A DNA stretch of 59,465 bases from positions 1-59,465 of the forward strand of contig CAJQQR010000037.1 in NCBI GenBank assembly GCA_905480545.1. The letters are read 5' to 3'. The notes under the pieces were generated by a model that did no database searches, had not been told where the DNA came from, and worked only from the letters and a program-made list of their open reading frames with translations. A program made the translations under genes and the position numbers. Shown here in pieces: positions 46,185-54,974 of this stretch (positions within the stretch are counted from its first letter, which is position 1; each line of letters starts with the position of its first letter). The DNA comes from an uncultured Pirellulaceae bacterium. GTDB taxonomy: Bacteria > Planctomycetota > Planctomycetia > Pirellulales > Pirellulaceae.

Positions 46185-46436
46185 AAGTTGGTCTCGTTCG
46201 TGGCGTAAGGCACTGAAATGCTAGATCGCTTCTGAAACGCGAGTTGAAATTGGATTTCACGGACCCGCTTAAATACCGAATTATCCTTTACGTATATCGA
46301 TTCGTCCGTTTATTCGGTTATTACTGTTGGTAGCACGTCGCCGTTTTTTTCAAAATGGACTCGAATTCAAAACTTGATGGCACTACGATTGCAACCACGT
46401 CCCGTCCGAAACTCCTATTGAAAACGGAGAAAACCC
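46185..46436. other. Divergent region between the GGDEF and FAH-family genes
   Basis: About 250 nt of AT-rich sequence that must hold both promoters. No repeat or strong hairpin noticed. Confidence 0.3.
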
Positions 46437-47306
46437 ATGAAAATCGCCCAAATCAAACTTGACGAAGGTCCCCATCAAAGCCGGTCGAGCGTCGCGATTT
46501 TTGAAGGTGAACAAATCAGGCTTCCATCGCCCAATTCCTCACCAACATCCATTCTGGACTTGATCGAAAAAAAGGTCGACGTGGACCAATTCAACCGTGT
46601 GATGTCGATCGATGAAGTCTCTTTTTCGTGGCTACCGCCAATCACGACACCAAATAAAATCTTTTGCATCGGTAGAAACTACGCAGAACATGCGAAAGAA
46701 ACTGGCGCAGACATCCCTGAAATCCCAGTCGTGTTTAGTAAATTTGCAACGGCACTTACGTCGCATCAATCGAAGATTCAATTGCCAGCGATTAGCAACG
46801 AGGTTGATTTTGAGGCAGAACTTGTGGTTGTAATCGGGAAATCGGGACGCTGTATTTCAATCGAAAATGCGATGGATCACGTCTATGGCTACTGCTGCGG
46901 CAACGACATATCAGCGCGAGATTGGCAAAAAGGAAAACCGGGGGGCCAATGGCTCTTGGGAAAGACATTCGATACGTTCGCGCCATTGGGCCCAACGATC
47001 GTCTCCAAAGACGCGATTCAGGCCGTCGACCAACTGAATATCGAATTGCTATTAAATGGAAAGCAAATGCAAAATTCGAATACCAAGCACCTGATTTTTC
47101 CTATTGATGTCCTGATCAACCATCTTTCCAAATTCTGCACCCTACTGCCGGGCGACCTAATATTTACCGGCACGCCGTCGGGTGTCGGAGCGGCCAGAAA
47201 GCCACCCGTCTTCTTAAAACCAGGAGATGAGTTAATTGTTCGAATTGACGGTTTTGACGATTTGAAAAACTATGTGGTCGAATCCGATTCGACGGTGCAT
47301 GCATAA
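46437..47306 (+). CDS. Fumarylacetoacetate hydrolase-family protein
   Basis: Cytosolic protein of 289 residues in the FAH superfamily (hydrolases, hydratases, isomerases and decarboxylases of oxo-acids). Marks: the IFCIGRNYAEHAKETG start of the catalytic domain, PVVFSKFATAL, the metal-binding glutamates in VDFEAELVVVIG, and the GYCCGNDISARDWQKG segment. The C-terminal LPGDLIFTGTPSGVGAA is typical. GGAGA seven bases upstream supports the ATG. No aromatic degradation genes are nearby, so the substrate is unknown. Confidence 0.93.
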   Translation: MKIAQIKLDEGPHQSRSSVAIFEGEQIRLPSPNSSPTSILDLIEKKVDVDQFNRVMSIDEVSFSWLPPITTPNKIFCIGRNYAEHAKETGADIPEIPVVFSKFATALTSHQSKIQLPAISNEVDFEAELVVVIGKSGRCISIENAMDHVYGYCCGNDISARDWQKGKPGGQWLLGKTFDTFAPLGPTIVSKDAIQAVDQLNIELLLNGKQMQNSNTKHLIFPIDVLINHLSKFCTLLPGDLIFTGTPSGVGAARKPPVFLKPGDELIVRIDGFDDLKNYVVESDSTVHA

Positions 47307-47604
47307 AATTTTCGATCTATTCCCTTTCATTTGCCGATCCAATCTTTTGTGCGACCATACTGATGATTGACTGGTCAGCGAAACCAAGCTGGTGAAAATC
47401 CTACCGCTGAATCAAAGTTTAAAAAATCAACCAACCATGACGAAATCAGTAGAACGCAACCAGATGAATGACGAATAATTTGATAAGTTGAATGCTCGAT
47501 TTCTACCATTGCTTTCGTGGTAACTAAATCGGACAGGACAAGAGGTCTGTACACGCAAATCATTTTCAGCGTGAATTTCTCTCAGCGAAGATAATGGATT
47601 ATTG

Positions 47605-48792
47605 ATGCGAGATTCCAGGCGACGCAGAATGATGTTTCGCGATGATGCGGACACTACGCCAAATACAACCAGTATTGATTACCCAACTCCAGATCCTGAA
47701 CCGATCGTTTCAGAATCACAAAGAACGAACGCCTATACGTCAGGCGCGTTGGTCGAAAATCAACCCCGGCTAATTGATTTCGTTCCGCAACGAACATTTG
47801 CGGTTGCTGGCATCTTCGTGTTATTAGTTGCCGTTGTTGCGTTGATCAATGTTGCACACTTTCGAGTTCTCCCATTCGCCGAATCACACAAGATTGATGC
47901 TGCTTCACTCAATCTGAAATTGGATGGCGGTTTACTCGCATGGATTTCTTCATTTTTGCTGCTGGCCACTTCATTCTTCTGTTTTCAAGTCTATCAGGTC
48001 CGAAAATTCCGTGCGGACGATTATTCTGGAAGCTATCGTGTGTGGGTATGGTTGGCGTGCGGGTTTATCCTCGCCAGCATGGACGCGACGGCACAAATCA
48101 GCCCAGTTATCGCCAGTTTAATTGCGACCAATTGGGAAGAAGGATTTCTCTCTCAAGGCCGAAATATTTGGCTACTCATCGTTGGCATACCAGCAGGCTC
48201 GATATGTGGTCGGCTGATCTTTGAGTTATGGCGATCAAGGGTCGCCATTGGATCGATTGCAATTGCAGCGGCGGCCTATGCTTTCGCTAACATCTTAAGG
48301 CTTGATCTGCTGCCCATGAATTTCGCAAATGAACAAGTTGTCGAAGCAAACAGCTTTGCGATCGCCCACAGTTCGGTCTTTTTCATGGTAATCAGTTACG
48401 CTCGGTTTGTGATTTTAGAGGCCGAAGGCAAGATTGTAGCGGCGATCGCTACCGATCAGATTGAAGAAAATGACGTAGAAGACAACGCATACAACCAAAA
48501 AACGAACACCCAAAAACAAAGCAAATCGAGGCCGAGAATCCGAGTAATTACAGACGAAGAGTCGAGCTTGGATTCAAACGATGGACACATGAACTCGACG
48601 TCTAACAAGCAGAACGTCGGGAAGAAAACGGCCCCCTCAAAGCCCTCTTCTTGGATAACCGAATCCGATCAAGAAGATGGCGAAAGCGAACTTGAACTGA
48701 TGGGACAACAAATCCACAAGTTACCAACGGGTAAACGCAATCGCAAACAAGCGGCTAAGCAACAAAATGCAAATCAACGGCGAGCCGCCTAG
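47605..48792 (+). CDS. Hypothetical membrane protein with charged C-terminal tail
   Basis: Unrecognised protein of 395 residues. An N-terminal soluble part (about 1-60) precedes four likely membrane segments: about 64-82 (FAVAGIFVLLVAVVALINV), 112-128, 150-168 and 190-290 (several hydrophobic stretches). The C-terminal tail (about 295-395) is highly charged and rich in Gln, Lys, Asn and Ser, with basic ends such as KRNRKQAAKQQ. The start is uncertain: ATG 47605 follows an in-frame TTG, and a third candidate is at 47632. Convergent with accA. Confidence 0.72.
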   Translation: MRDSRRRRMMFRDDADTTPNTTSIDYPTPDPEPIVSESQRTNAYTSGALVENQPRLIDFVPQRTFAVAGIFVLLVAVVALINVAHFRVLPFAESHKIDAASLNLKLDGGLLAWISSFLLLATSFFCFQVYQVRKFRADDYSGSYRVWVWLACGFILASMDATAQISPVIASLIATNWEEGFLSQGRNIWLLIVGIPAGSICGRLIFELWRSRVAIGSIAIAAAAYAFANILRLDLLPMNFANEQVVEANSFAIAHSSVFFMVISYARFVILEAEGKIVAAIATDQIEENDVEDNAYNQKTNTQKQSKSRPRIRVITDEESSLDSNDGHMNSTSNKQNVGKKTAPSKPSSWITESDQEDGESELELMGQQIHKLPTGKRNRKQAAKQQNANQRRAA

Positions 48793-48836
48793 TGCGCAAA
48801 ACCATCCGCGACCCCAAGCGTCACGGCCGTTCCAAA

Positions 48837-49820
48837 TCAATCAGAAGTACCGGGGTTTATTGTTGCCTCTTCTGTGAATACGCCGATTTTCCGGAATCGC
48901 TCGTATCGGTCGCGTACCAATTCTTCCTCCGATAATTCGGCGAGACTTTTGAGCGTTTTAACCAGATAGCTCTTCATTCGAGCAGCCGTTGAATGGTGAT
49001 CGCAATGCGCCCCTCCGAGTGGTTCCTCGATAACATCGTCGATCACACCAAAGTTTTTCAAATAACTCGCGGTAAACTTCAACGCATCAGCGGCTTTCTC
49101 AGCATGTCGCCCGTTTTTCCACAAGATCCCAGCACAACCTTCGGGGCTGATCACGCTGTAATAGGAATGCTCCAACATAGCGACCTTGTTCCCTACCCCA
49201 ATTCCAAGTGCGCCTCCGCTGCCCCCCTCGCCGATGACAACACATACAATAGGGGTCTTTAGCCTGGACATTTCAAACATGCTTTCAGCGATCACTTGAG
49301 CTTGCCCACGCTCTTCGGCACCAATTCCAGGATAGGCTCCCGGCGTATCGATAAAGCAGATGACGGGCAAACCGTATTTCTCAGCCATCCGCATCTTCAG
49401 CATCGCCTTGCGATAGCCTTCGGGGTGAGCACAGCCAAAATACGATTCTTGGCGTTCCTTGAGGTTACGGCCTTTCTGATGACCGATCACCATGACCTTG
49501 ATCCCATCCAGTTTCGCAAAACCTGCACGCACGGCGCGGTCGTCACCAAAAAACTTATCACCATGTAATTCGACAAATTCTTCGAATACGAGCGACAGGT
49601 AGTCCACGGTGTAAGGCCGATCTGAATGCCGCGCAACTTTCACCGTTTGCCATGGCGTCAAATTTCCATAGATCGTTTTCGTCAGTTCCGTTAACTGACG
49701 TTTCATCTCCCGTAGCTTCTCCGTTGATCCAGCGGAATCGTCGGATGCTGACTCGAATTCGACGATCTGATCTTTCAAATCGAAAATGGGTTGTTCAAAA
49801 TCAAGGACTTGATCAGGCAT
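48837..49820 (-). CDS. accA: Acetyl-CoA carboxylase carboxyltransferase, alpha subunit
   Basis: Cytosolic subunit of the carboxyltransferase that makes malonyl-CoA for fatty-acid synthesis. It has 327 residues, normal length. Signatures: FEQPIFDLKDQIVEF, ARHSDRPYTVDYL, FVELHGDKFFGDDRA, IGHQKGRNLKE, and FIDTPGAYPGIGAEERGQ with the GEGGSGGALGIGVG oxyanion region. The beta subunit gene accD is not in the window. It is followed on its 5' side by the Ser/Thr kinase gene on the same strand, about 60 nt away. Confidence 0.97.
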   Translation of the reverse strand: MPDQVLDFEQPIFDLKDQIVEFESASDDSAGSTEKLREMKRQLTELTKTIYGNLTPWQTVKVARHSDRPYTVDYLSLVFEEFVELHGDKFFGDDRAVRAGFAKLDGIKVMVIGHQKGRNLKERQESYFGCAHPEGYRKAMLKMRMAEKYGLPVICFIDTPGAYPGIGAEERGQAQVIAESMFEMSRLKTPIVCVVIGEGGSGGALGIGVGNKVAMLEHSYYSVISPEGCAGILWKNGRHAEKAADALKFTASYLKNFGVIDDVIEEPLGGAHCDHHSTAARMKSYLVKTLKSLAELSEEELVRDRYERFRKIGVFTEEATINPGTSD

Positions 49821-49880
49821 TTCTAATTACACTTTGTTCTGAAGCGATGGATTTCAAAAATTAATGATGTCGAGAACGAC

Positions 49881-50759
49881 TTAATATTCGACAGCGTTTT
49901 CGTCCGGATTCTTTGGCCGCATTCCGGCCTTGTAGGTCGACATTCCCTTGAATTCGGCAAGGAACGCACGGAAACTTTCAGGCCGCTTTGTTTTGTCTTT
50001 GGACAACATACGCTGAATCAGCCCGGAAAGCTCCGCAGAAACCGCACTGTTGTGAACGGCTGCACTCGGTGGCGGAGATGTCAAATGCTTTTTCAAGAGA
50101 TCGTCTGGACTAACGGCAGAGAACGGCGTTTTGCCGCATAATAGTTCAAAAAGGACACAACCGAAACCGTAAATATCGCTTCTTGCATCAAGGCTTTTTG
50201 CACGGATCTGCTCAGGACTCATGTAACTCCGTGTTCCTTGGATGGCACGCTTCCCACCAAAGAACCCGCTAAAACCGGTCTTCATTTTTTGAGCGATCGA
50301 AAAGTCAATGAGCTTTACGTCACCTTTGACATTCACCAAAAAATTGTCTGGTTTGACGTCGCAATGAATGTACCCCTGCTCATTAAAGTAACTCAAACCC
50401 AACGCACATCGACGGATAATTTCTGGAGCATGAAACGCCAAGTTCTCAGGCCTTTCCCGAAGTTCCTGCTTCAGGTTACGGGCGTTGAATAGCTCCATCG
50501 CGAGAAACGGAAGATGGTAAGCCGTCGTAAACTCGTAGATTTTGATGACATGGGGATTATCAAGCCCAATACCGACCAATCCCTCGTTTTTTAGCTGAAG
50601 AATCTCTTCTTTGTTTTTGCGTTTCTCCTCCAAAAGAACCTTCATGGCGATTCGGCGCGGATCAGGATCTTTGATCGCCTCCCACACTTGGCAACTCGTA
50701 CCACCGCGAATCAGCCGAATGAGCCGATAAGGCCCTAAAAAATCGCGTCCGCTTGCCAC
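49881..50759 (-). CDS. Serine/threonine protein kinase (soluble)
   Basis: Eukaryotic-like kinase of 292 residues with no membrane segment or sensor domain. The glycine-rich loop LIRGGTSCQVW, the lysine in IAMKVLLEE, and the catalytic loop IHCDVKPDNFLV (HCD rather than HRD) are visible. The magnesium motif is DFS rather than DFG (LIDFSIAQ). GTRSYMSPEQI and DIYGFGCVLFEL are typical of the activation segment and helix F. The Cys for Arg makes it a non-RD kinase; DFS may weaken activity. The GTG start is preceded by GGGAGA. It lies upstream of accA and may be co-transcribed with it. Confidence 0.9.
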   Translation of the reverse strand: MASGRDFLGPYRLIRLIRGGTSCQVWEAIKDPDPRRIAMKVLLEEKRKNKEEILQLKNEGLVGIGLDNPHVIKIYEFTTAYHLPFLAMELFNARNLKQELRERPENLAFHAPEIIRRCALGLSYFNEQGYIHCDVKPDNFLVNVKGDVKLIDFSIAQKMKTGFSGFFGGKRAIQGTRSYMSPEQIRAKSLDARSDIYGFGCVLFELLCGKTPFSAVSPDDLLKKHLTSPPPSAAVHNSAVSAELSGLIQRMLSKDKTKRPESFRAFLAEFKGMSTYKAGMRPKNPDENAVEY

Positions 50760-50922
50760 TGATGTCTCCCGATTAAACTTTGGCCGGATTCGATGGTTCC
50801 GAGCCTATTTTAGATTTTAGTTAAGAACCAAAAATCGATAAAGCCGTTCGTAATTTCATCAATGGAAGAATCTTACGTTTCGGTTGGGTCATTCCAGTTA
50901 TCACTTAAATTCGTATTGCCAA

Positions 50923-51669
50923 CTAATAGTCAACCGACACGAGGAAAAGCCCCTTTGCCGGGGCCGTTTGCCCCGCCCTTTTTCTGTCTTTTGACCTGAT
51001 CAACTCTGAAATCCAGGTAGGTGATTGCTTTCCACGACCGACTTCTACCAATGATCCGACAATATTTCGGACCATATTGTAAAGAAAACCGTTTCCCTCA
51101 ATTTCGAATTGAAACTTGCGAAACGGCGTTGTTTCACATTCATTAAACTGACAGTCGTATATCGTTCTCACGGTGGTTATTCGATCCGCCCCAGCCGCTT
51201 GAAAACACGCAAAATCGTGTTCGCCCAGCAACTCACGCGCCGCCAACTGCATTGCCGGAACGTCCAGCGAATACGTTACATGCCAAGCAAATTCTTGATC
51301 TAGAGGATCGGCAACTGGCCCCATTTGCAGTCGATAACGATATCGCTTTCGCTTTGCATCCCGGATCGCATGAAATCGTTCAGGAGCATCTTCAACGGAC
51401 AGGACTGAGATATCGCGTGGGATATTTGAGTTGAGCCCTCTGACCAAATTACCATTGGGAATCGTTGTCGACGTCACAACACTGATAACTTGCCCAATCG
51501 CATGGACGCCCGCATCAGTCCGACCACTTGCCGTAAAGCGATTTTTTTCACCAGTGATTTTTGTGAACGCTGTTTCCAAAACCTGTTGAACAGAACGCGG
51601 ATTCGATTGAATTTGCCAACCGCAATAGTTGGTTCCGCGATAGGCTACCGTAAGCTTTAGGTACCGCAT
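50923..51669 (-). CDS. truA: tRNA pseudouridine synthase A
   Basis: Cytosolic enzyme that makes pseudouridine at positions 38-40 of the tRNA anticodon stem. It has 248 residues, normal length. Signatures: YRGTNYCGWQIQ near the start, SGRTDAGVHAIGQV with the catalytic aspartate near residue 52, the ARELLGEHDFACFQAAG segment, and GNGFLYNMVRNIVG. The ATG overlaps the 3' end of asd by 13 nt, so translation is coupled. Confidence 0.97.
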   Translation of the reverse strand: MRYLKLTVAYRGTNYCGWQIQSNPRSVQQVLETAFTKITGEKNRFTASGRTDAGVHAIGQVISVVTSTTIPNGNLVRGLNSNIPRDISVLSVEDAPERFHAIRDAKRKRYRYRLQMGPVADPLDQEFAWHVTYSLDVPAMQLAARELLGEHDFACFQAAGADRITTVRTIYDCQFNECETTPFRKFQFEIEGNGFLYNMVRNIVGSLVEVGRGKQSPTWISELIRSKDRKRAGQTAPAKGLFLVSVDY

Positions 51670-52676
51670 GTCGCATTTCGATTAACTAATAATTCTGCGA
51701 TTTGAACCGCATTCGTTGCCGCGCCTTTTCGCAAGTTGTCACTGACACACCAAAATGCCAACCCATTCGGACCGGAAATGTCTTTACGAAGGCGACCCAC
51801 AAAAACGTCATCTTTTTTGTTTGCATCAATCGGCATCGGATAACTCTGCGATGCTAAATCATCCTGCAAGGTAATTCCCTCAAAGTTTCGAAAAAGCTCA
51901 CGAGCCGCATCAACCTCCAAAGCAGATTTGGTTTCCAAGAGAATGGACTCGCTATGGCAATTCACCACAGGCACACGCACGCAAGTTGGGCAGATCTGGA
52001 TCGTTTCGTCGCCGAAAATTTTTCGCGTTTCGAAAACCATTTTCATCTCTTCCGATGTGTAGCCTTCAAACTTTTCGGAACCAATCTGTGGAATCAAATT
52101 GAATGCAATCGGATGAGCGAATGCTTGGTAGTCAAAAGACTTACCCTCCATATGGGATTGAGTACCATCAAACAGCTCTTGCTCTCCCGCTGCCCCCGCA
52201 CCACTGGGTGCCTGATAAGTACTGACAACCACACGAGAGATTCCAACGGCATCATAGATTGGCTTCATCGCGACCACCATTTGTGTCGTCGAACAGTTTG
52301 GACTTGCGATGATGCCCTGATGGTTTTCTATCGCCTCCGGATTAACTTCCGGAACAACCAACGGAACATGCTCCATCATGCGATGGGCGCCACTTTCGTC
52401 GATGACAATTGCGCCGCGTTCGACAGCCCAAGGCGTAAATTCCAGAGAGACTTCATCCGGCGTACTGGCGATTACAAGGTCGATGTCTTGAAAAGCATTG
52501 GGCGAAAGCTCCTCGATGACGTGCAATTCACCCTTGAAGGTCAGCGATTTTCCAGCCGAACGCTTTGATGCCAAAAACTTAATCGATTTAAAGGGAAAGT
52601 TTCTTTCTTCCAATAACTCCAGAACAATCGATCCGACGGCACCCGTTGCGCCAACAACGGCTATGTTTTCAATCAT
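51657..52676 (-). CDS. asd: Aspartate-semialdehyde dehydrogenase
   Basis: NADPH-dependent enzyme of the aspartate-family amino-acid and diaminopimelate pathway. It has 339 residues from ATG 52676 (an upstream TTG at 52691 is less likely). Signatures: VVGATGAVGSIVLELLEER for NADP, the catalytic Cys in SPNCSTTQM near residue 128, YQAPSGAGAAGEQEL, and the RVPVVNCHSESILLE segment. It overlaps truA downstream, an arrangement that couples the two. Confidence 0.97.
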   Translation of the reverse strand: MIENIAVVGATGAVGSIVLELLEERNFPFKSIKFLASKRSAGKSLTFKGELHVIEELSPNAFQDIDLVIASTPDEVSLEFTPWAVERGAIVIDESGAHRMMEHVPLVVPEVNPEAIENHQGIIASPNCSTTQMVVAMKPIYDAVGISRVVVSTYQAPSGAGAAGEQELFDGTQSHMEGKSFDYQAFAHPIAFNLIPQIGSEKFEGYTSEEMKMVFETRKIFGDETIQICPTCVRVPVVNCHSESILLETKSALEVDAARELFRNFEGITLQDDLASQSYPMPIDANKKDDVFVGRLRKDISGPNGLAFWCVSDNLRKGAATNAVQIAELLVNRNATCGT

Positions 52677-52888
52677 GGTAATCTCTAGCAAAAATACGTA
52701 ATCACGCAGTATACGAATAAAAAGGCTACTTCAGCAAGGAAACACGGTTCAGGCCATGGCCATCTGAACCATTGAAGTGACTGCGGCAAACCCGACCCCA
52801 TACGCCCCGTTCTGAGGCCGAATCGATCACGCACAGATTGATCATTTGTTCGAGTGAATACAATCTAAACATGACGGGAACCAACGAA

Positions 52889-53815
52889 TCATTTGGCCGT
52901 TGGCCATTCATTCACACCGGAAAGAACGATACCGATCAGTCGTCGCATTAATGAAGAAGAAACGAAAACAAGGTTCGCTATAGCCATGATCAGTCCAAAT
53001 TCGACCATGCCCATCGCGATCCCAATCCCCAAGTGAACTCCAAAAGCCATTCCGATCACGACGGGCCGCGTCCACTTAGGCCACACGAGAAAGACATAAG
53101 AGGCCTCCCACGCCAAAGAAACGTGTGTAATCAAGTTGATCAAATAAGGAGACGCAGCGAGCCAAGTTAAATCCAAGGTCTGATATTCAGAATTCGCCAT
53201 CGCACCCCAAATGGCTTCACCGTTCCACCAACTGGACCCCAGAAGCTTGCCGGTTCCAGCGAACAAATAAATAACACACAAATGCAGTTGAGCCAATCGA
53301 ATCGCCACGTTGGCCAATGATGTCGGCACAACCTCAACCGTACGTTTTCTCAACAAACGATCCATTGAGAACATCGCGCCAGACGGTCCGATCGCACAAT
53401 AAAAAGTTAACATCACATTGATCTGGTCCAAACCAAATGTCGCACCGACTGCTCGATTTGCATACGAAATGGTAAACAACAAGCTGATCACGCTAGTGAT
53501 CCGCGTGTAAAATCCGATCCAATAAAGAAACATGCAGATAAGTGCGAAGTAATGAATCGCGGTTAAAAGGCCAAAAGAGCCAACCCAATTAAAATGCGAC
53601 CACGCAAACTTCGTTCCGGTGATGATCTCGTTATGTTCATCAGAAAGAATAAGGTCGCTGGAAAAAAAGCTCTCTAACTCGAACGTCCAAACCAAATGCG
53701 TGTAAAACAAGATGGCACCAGCAAGCACGCGAATGACACTCAACACAATCGGGTCACTCTTCTGGAACCAAAATCGATCCCATGCCGTCATCACCGTCAT
53801 CCAGAACGTCTTCAT
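52889..53815 (-). CDS. HTTM-domain membrane protein (vitamin K-dependent carboxylase-like)
   Basis: Integral membrane protein of 308 residues with about six hydrophobic helices. The segments RFWFQKSDPIVLSVIRVLAG at the start and FTISYANRAVGATFGLDQI and HLCVIYLFAGTGKLLGSSWW later are typical of HTTM domains, which are distant relatives of vitamin K-dependent gamma-carboxylase. Their reaction in bacteria is not known. Its ATG overlaps the stop of the upstream gene by 4 nt (ATGA), so the two are translated together. The catalytic identity cannot be decided from sequence. Confidence 0.85.
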   Translation of the reverse strand: MKTFWMTVMTAWDRFWFQKSDPIVLSVIRVLAGAILFYTHLVWTFELESFFSSDLILSDEHNEIITGTKFAWSHFNWVGSFGLLTAIHYFALICMFLYWIGFYTRITSVISLLFTISYANRAVGATFGLDQINVMLTFYCAIGPSGAMFSMDRLLRKRTVEVVPTSLANVAIRLAQLHLCVIYLFAGTGKLLGSSWWNGEAIWGAMANSEYQTLDLTWLAASPYLINLITHVSLAWEASYVFLVWPKWTRPVVIGMAFGVHLGIGIAMGMVEFGLIMAIANLVFVSSSLMRRLIGIVLSGVNEWPTAK

Positions 53816-54753
53816 TTGACCACCTCTTCATCGGAATACACCAACCGCCTGGGACCATATGTTTCAGGATCATCCAAACCACCACCGTCGAGAATGTGAT
53901 CGTAATCCGGAATCAGGTGCTCCTGAATCCAGATTCGCACAACTGCACCGTTGTGCTTCTGTTTTAAATATTTGGCAATTCCAGCCAACCATACCTTTCG
54001 ATGACGCTTTGCCGTAGCAAGTCCATCTCTATCACGTTCAAAATTTTGGCGAGCCGATTTTGCCGCTGCAAATTTCCCATCGTTTTCAAGGGCTTTGATG
54101 ACTTTCACTATTTGCCTTTCCTCCAATTCTTCATTGGAAGTGGGTGGAATCGATCCCAATAACCAATCCGCTTGATCGATGAATCCATTGTCTCTCAGGT
54201 AGGTAACAGCACGATTTAGGTCATCGACCTGAGACTGATTTTCAACCGGCTCACCTAGCGTCCCCAGCCCCCAAAAATGTTCACTGATCATAAAAAAGCG
54301 GTGATACATCAGCCTTGGCTTATGGTTCGACTTGTCAGGGAAACGTCCGGCAACGACGTCACCACTTTCGTCGATGACTTCGTAGCGTAATAAATGGCTA
54401 GGACCTGGATCGGGAGCAAAGAACCGGTAACCATGCCGCATGTAAAGGGCTGACGTATAGGGACCAGTCACCGAGTCGATTCCAACTGACAATTCACTCG
54501 ATGGCTGTGGCATTGCAAACGGGGCAGAGAAAACTGCCGCCAAATGTAAAACCACCAGAACTGAAACGATGATGCGAGTCCGCAGGGTCCAATCCGTTCT
54601 CATGCTTTGATCAACGGCGGAATGACTATTATCGTTTTTTTGATGACCGGCAGGTCCTGTCCCTGAATCTCCATCACCCCGCGTATGGTCCCCGGTCTCC
54701 AGTTGTGAACGCCCGACGCGATTTTTTTTATTGCGAGAATTCGATTTTGACAT
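53812..54753 (-). CDS. Membrane-anchored partner of the HTTM protein (unknown function)
   Basis: Unrecognised protein of 313 residues. A polar Gly/Asp/Asn-rich N-terminus (1-50) precedes a single membrane segment (about 58-80, RTRIIVSVLVVLHLAAVFSAPF), then a soluble exported domain. The segments YRFFAPDPGPSHLLRYEV, FPDKSNHKPRLMYHRFFMISEHF and the C-terminal RIWIQEHLIPD are notable because such motifs accompany HTTM genes in planctomycetes. It is translationally coupled to the HTTM gene (4-nt overlap), so the pair likely forms a complex or a two-step system. The reaction is unknown. Confidence 0.78.
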   Translation of the reverse strand: MSKSNSRNKKNRVGRSQLETGDHTRGDGDSGTGPAGHQKNDNSHSAVDQSMRTDWTLRTRIIVSVLVVLHLAAVFSAPFAMPQPSSELSVGIDSVTGPYTSALYMRHGYRFFAPDPGPSHLLRYEVIDESGDVVAGRFPDKSNHKPRLMYHRFFMISEHFWGLGTLGEPVENQSQVDDLNRAVTYLRDNGFIDQADWLLGSIPPTSNEELEERQIVKVIKALENDGKFAAAKSARQNFERDRDGLATAKRHRKVWLAGIAKYLKQKHNGAVVRIWIQEHLIPDYDHILDGGGLDDPETYGPRRLVYSDEEVVK

Positions 54754-54883
54754 AACGTAAGACGATTAGCCTAATGTTTACACGTGCTTAGTGAGTCGAA
54801 GAAGCGTAACATTTATTTCGTCACCAACCCCCAACTCATGACAGTTCAGTTTACTAAATCACCCAGATGTTTGTCCGAGCGCA

Positions 54884-54913
54884 TAAAAAAACCCTTTGCA
54901 TTGAATCAAAGGG
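54884..54913 (-). terminator. Intrinsic terminator of the TIGR03000-protein gene
   Basis: CCCTTTG (54892-54898) and CAAAGGG (54907-54913) pair around an eight-base loop. On the minus strand a run of eight T follows. It is about 60 nt past the stop. Confidence 0.88.
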
Positions 54914-54974
54914 CTACGATTTACGATTTTAGAATTTCAGAGTTTAAGATTTATTCTGCTTGAATCAAGTTGAA

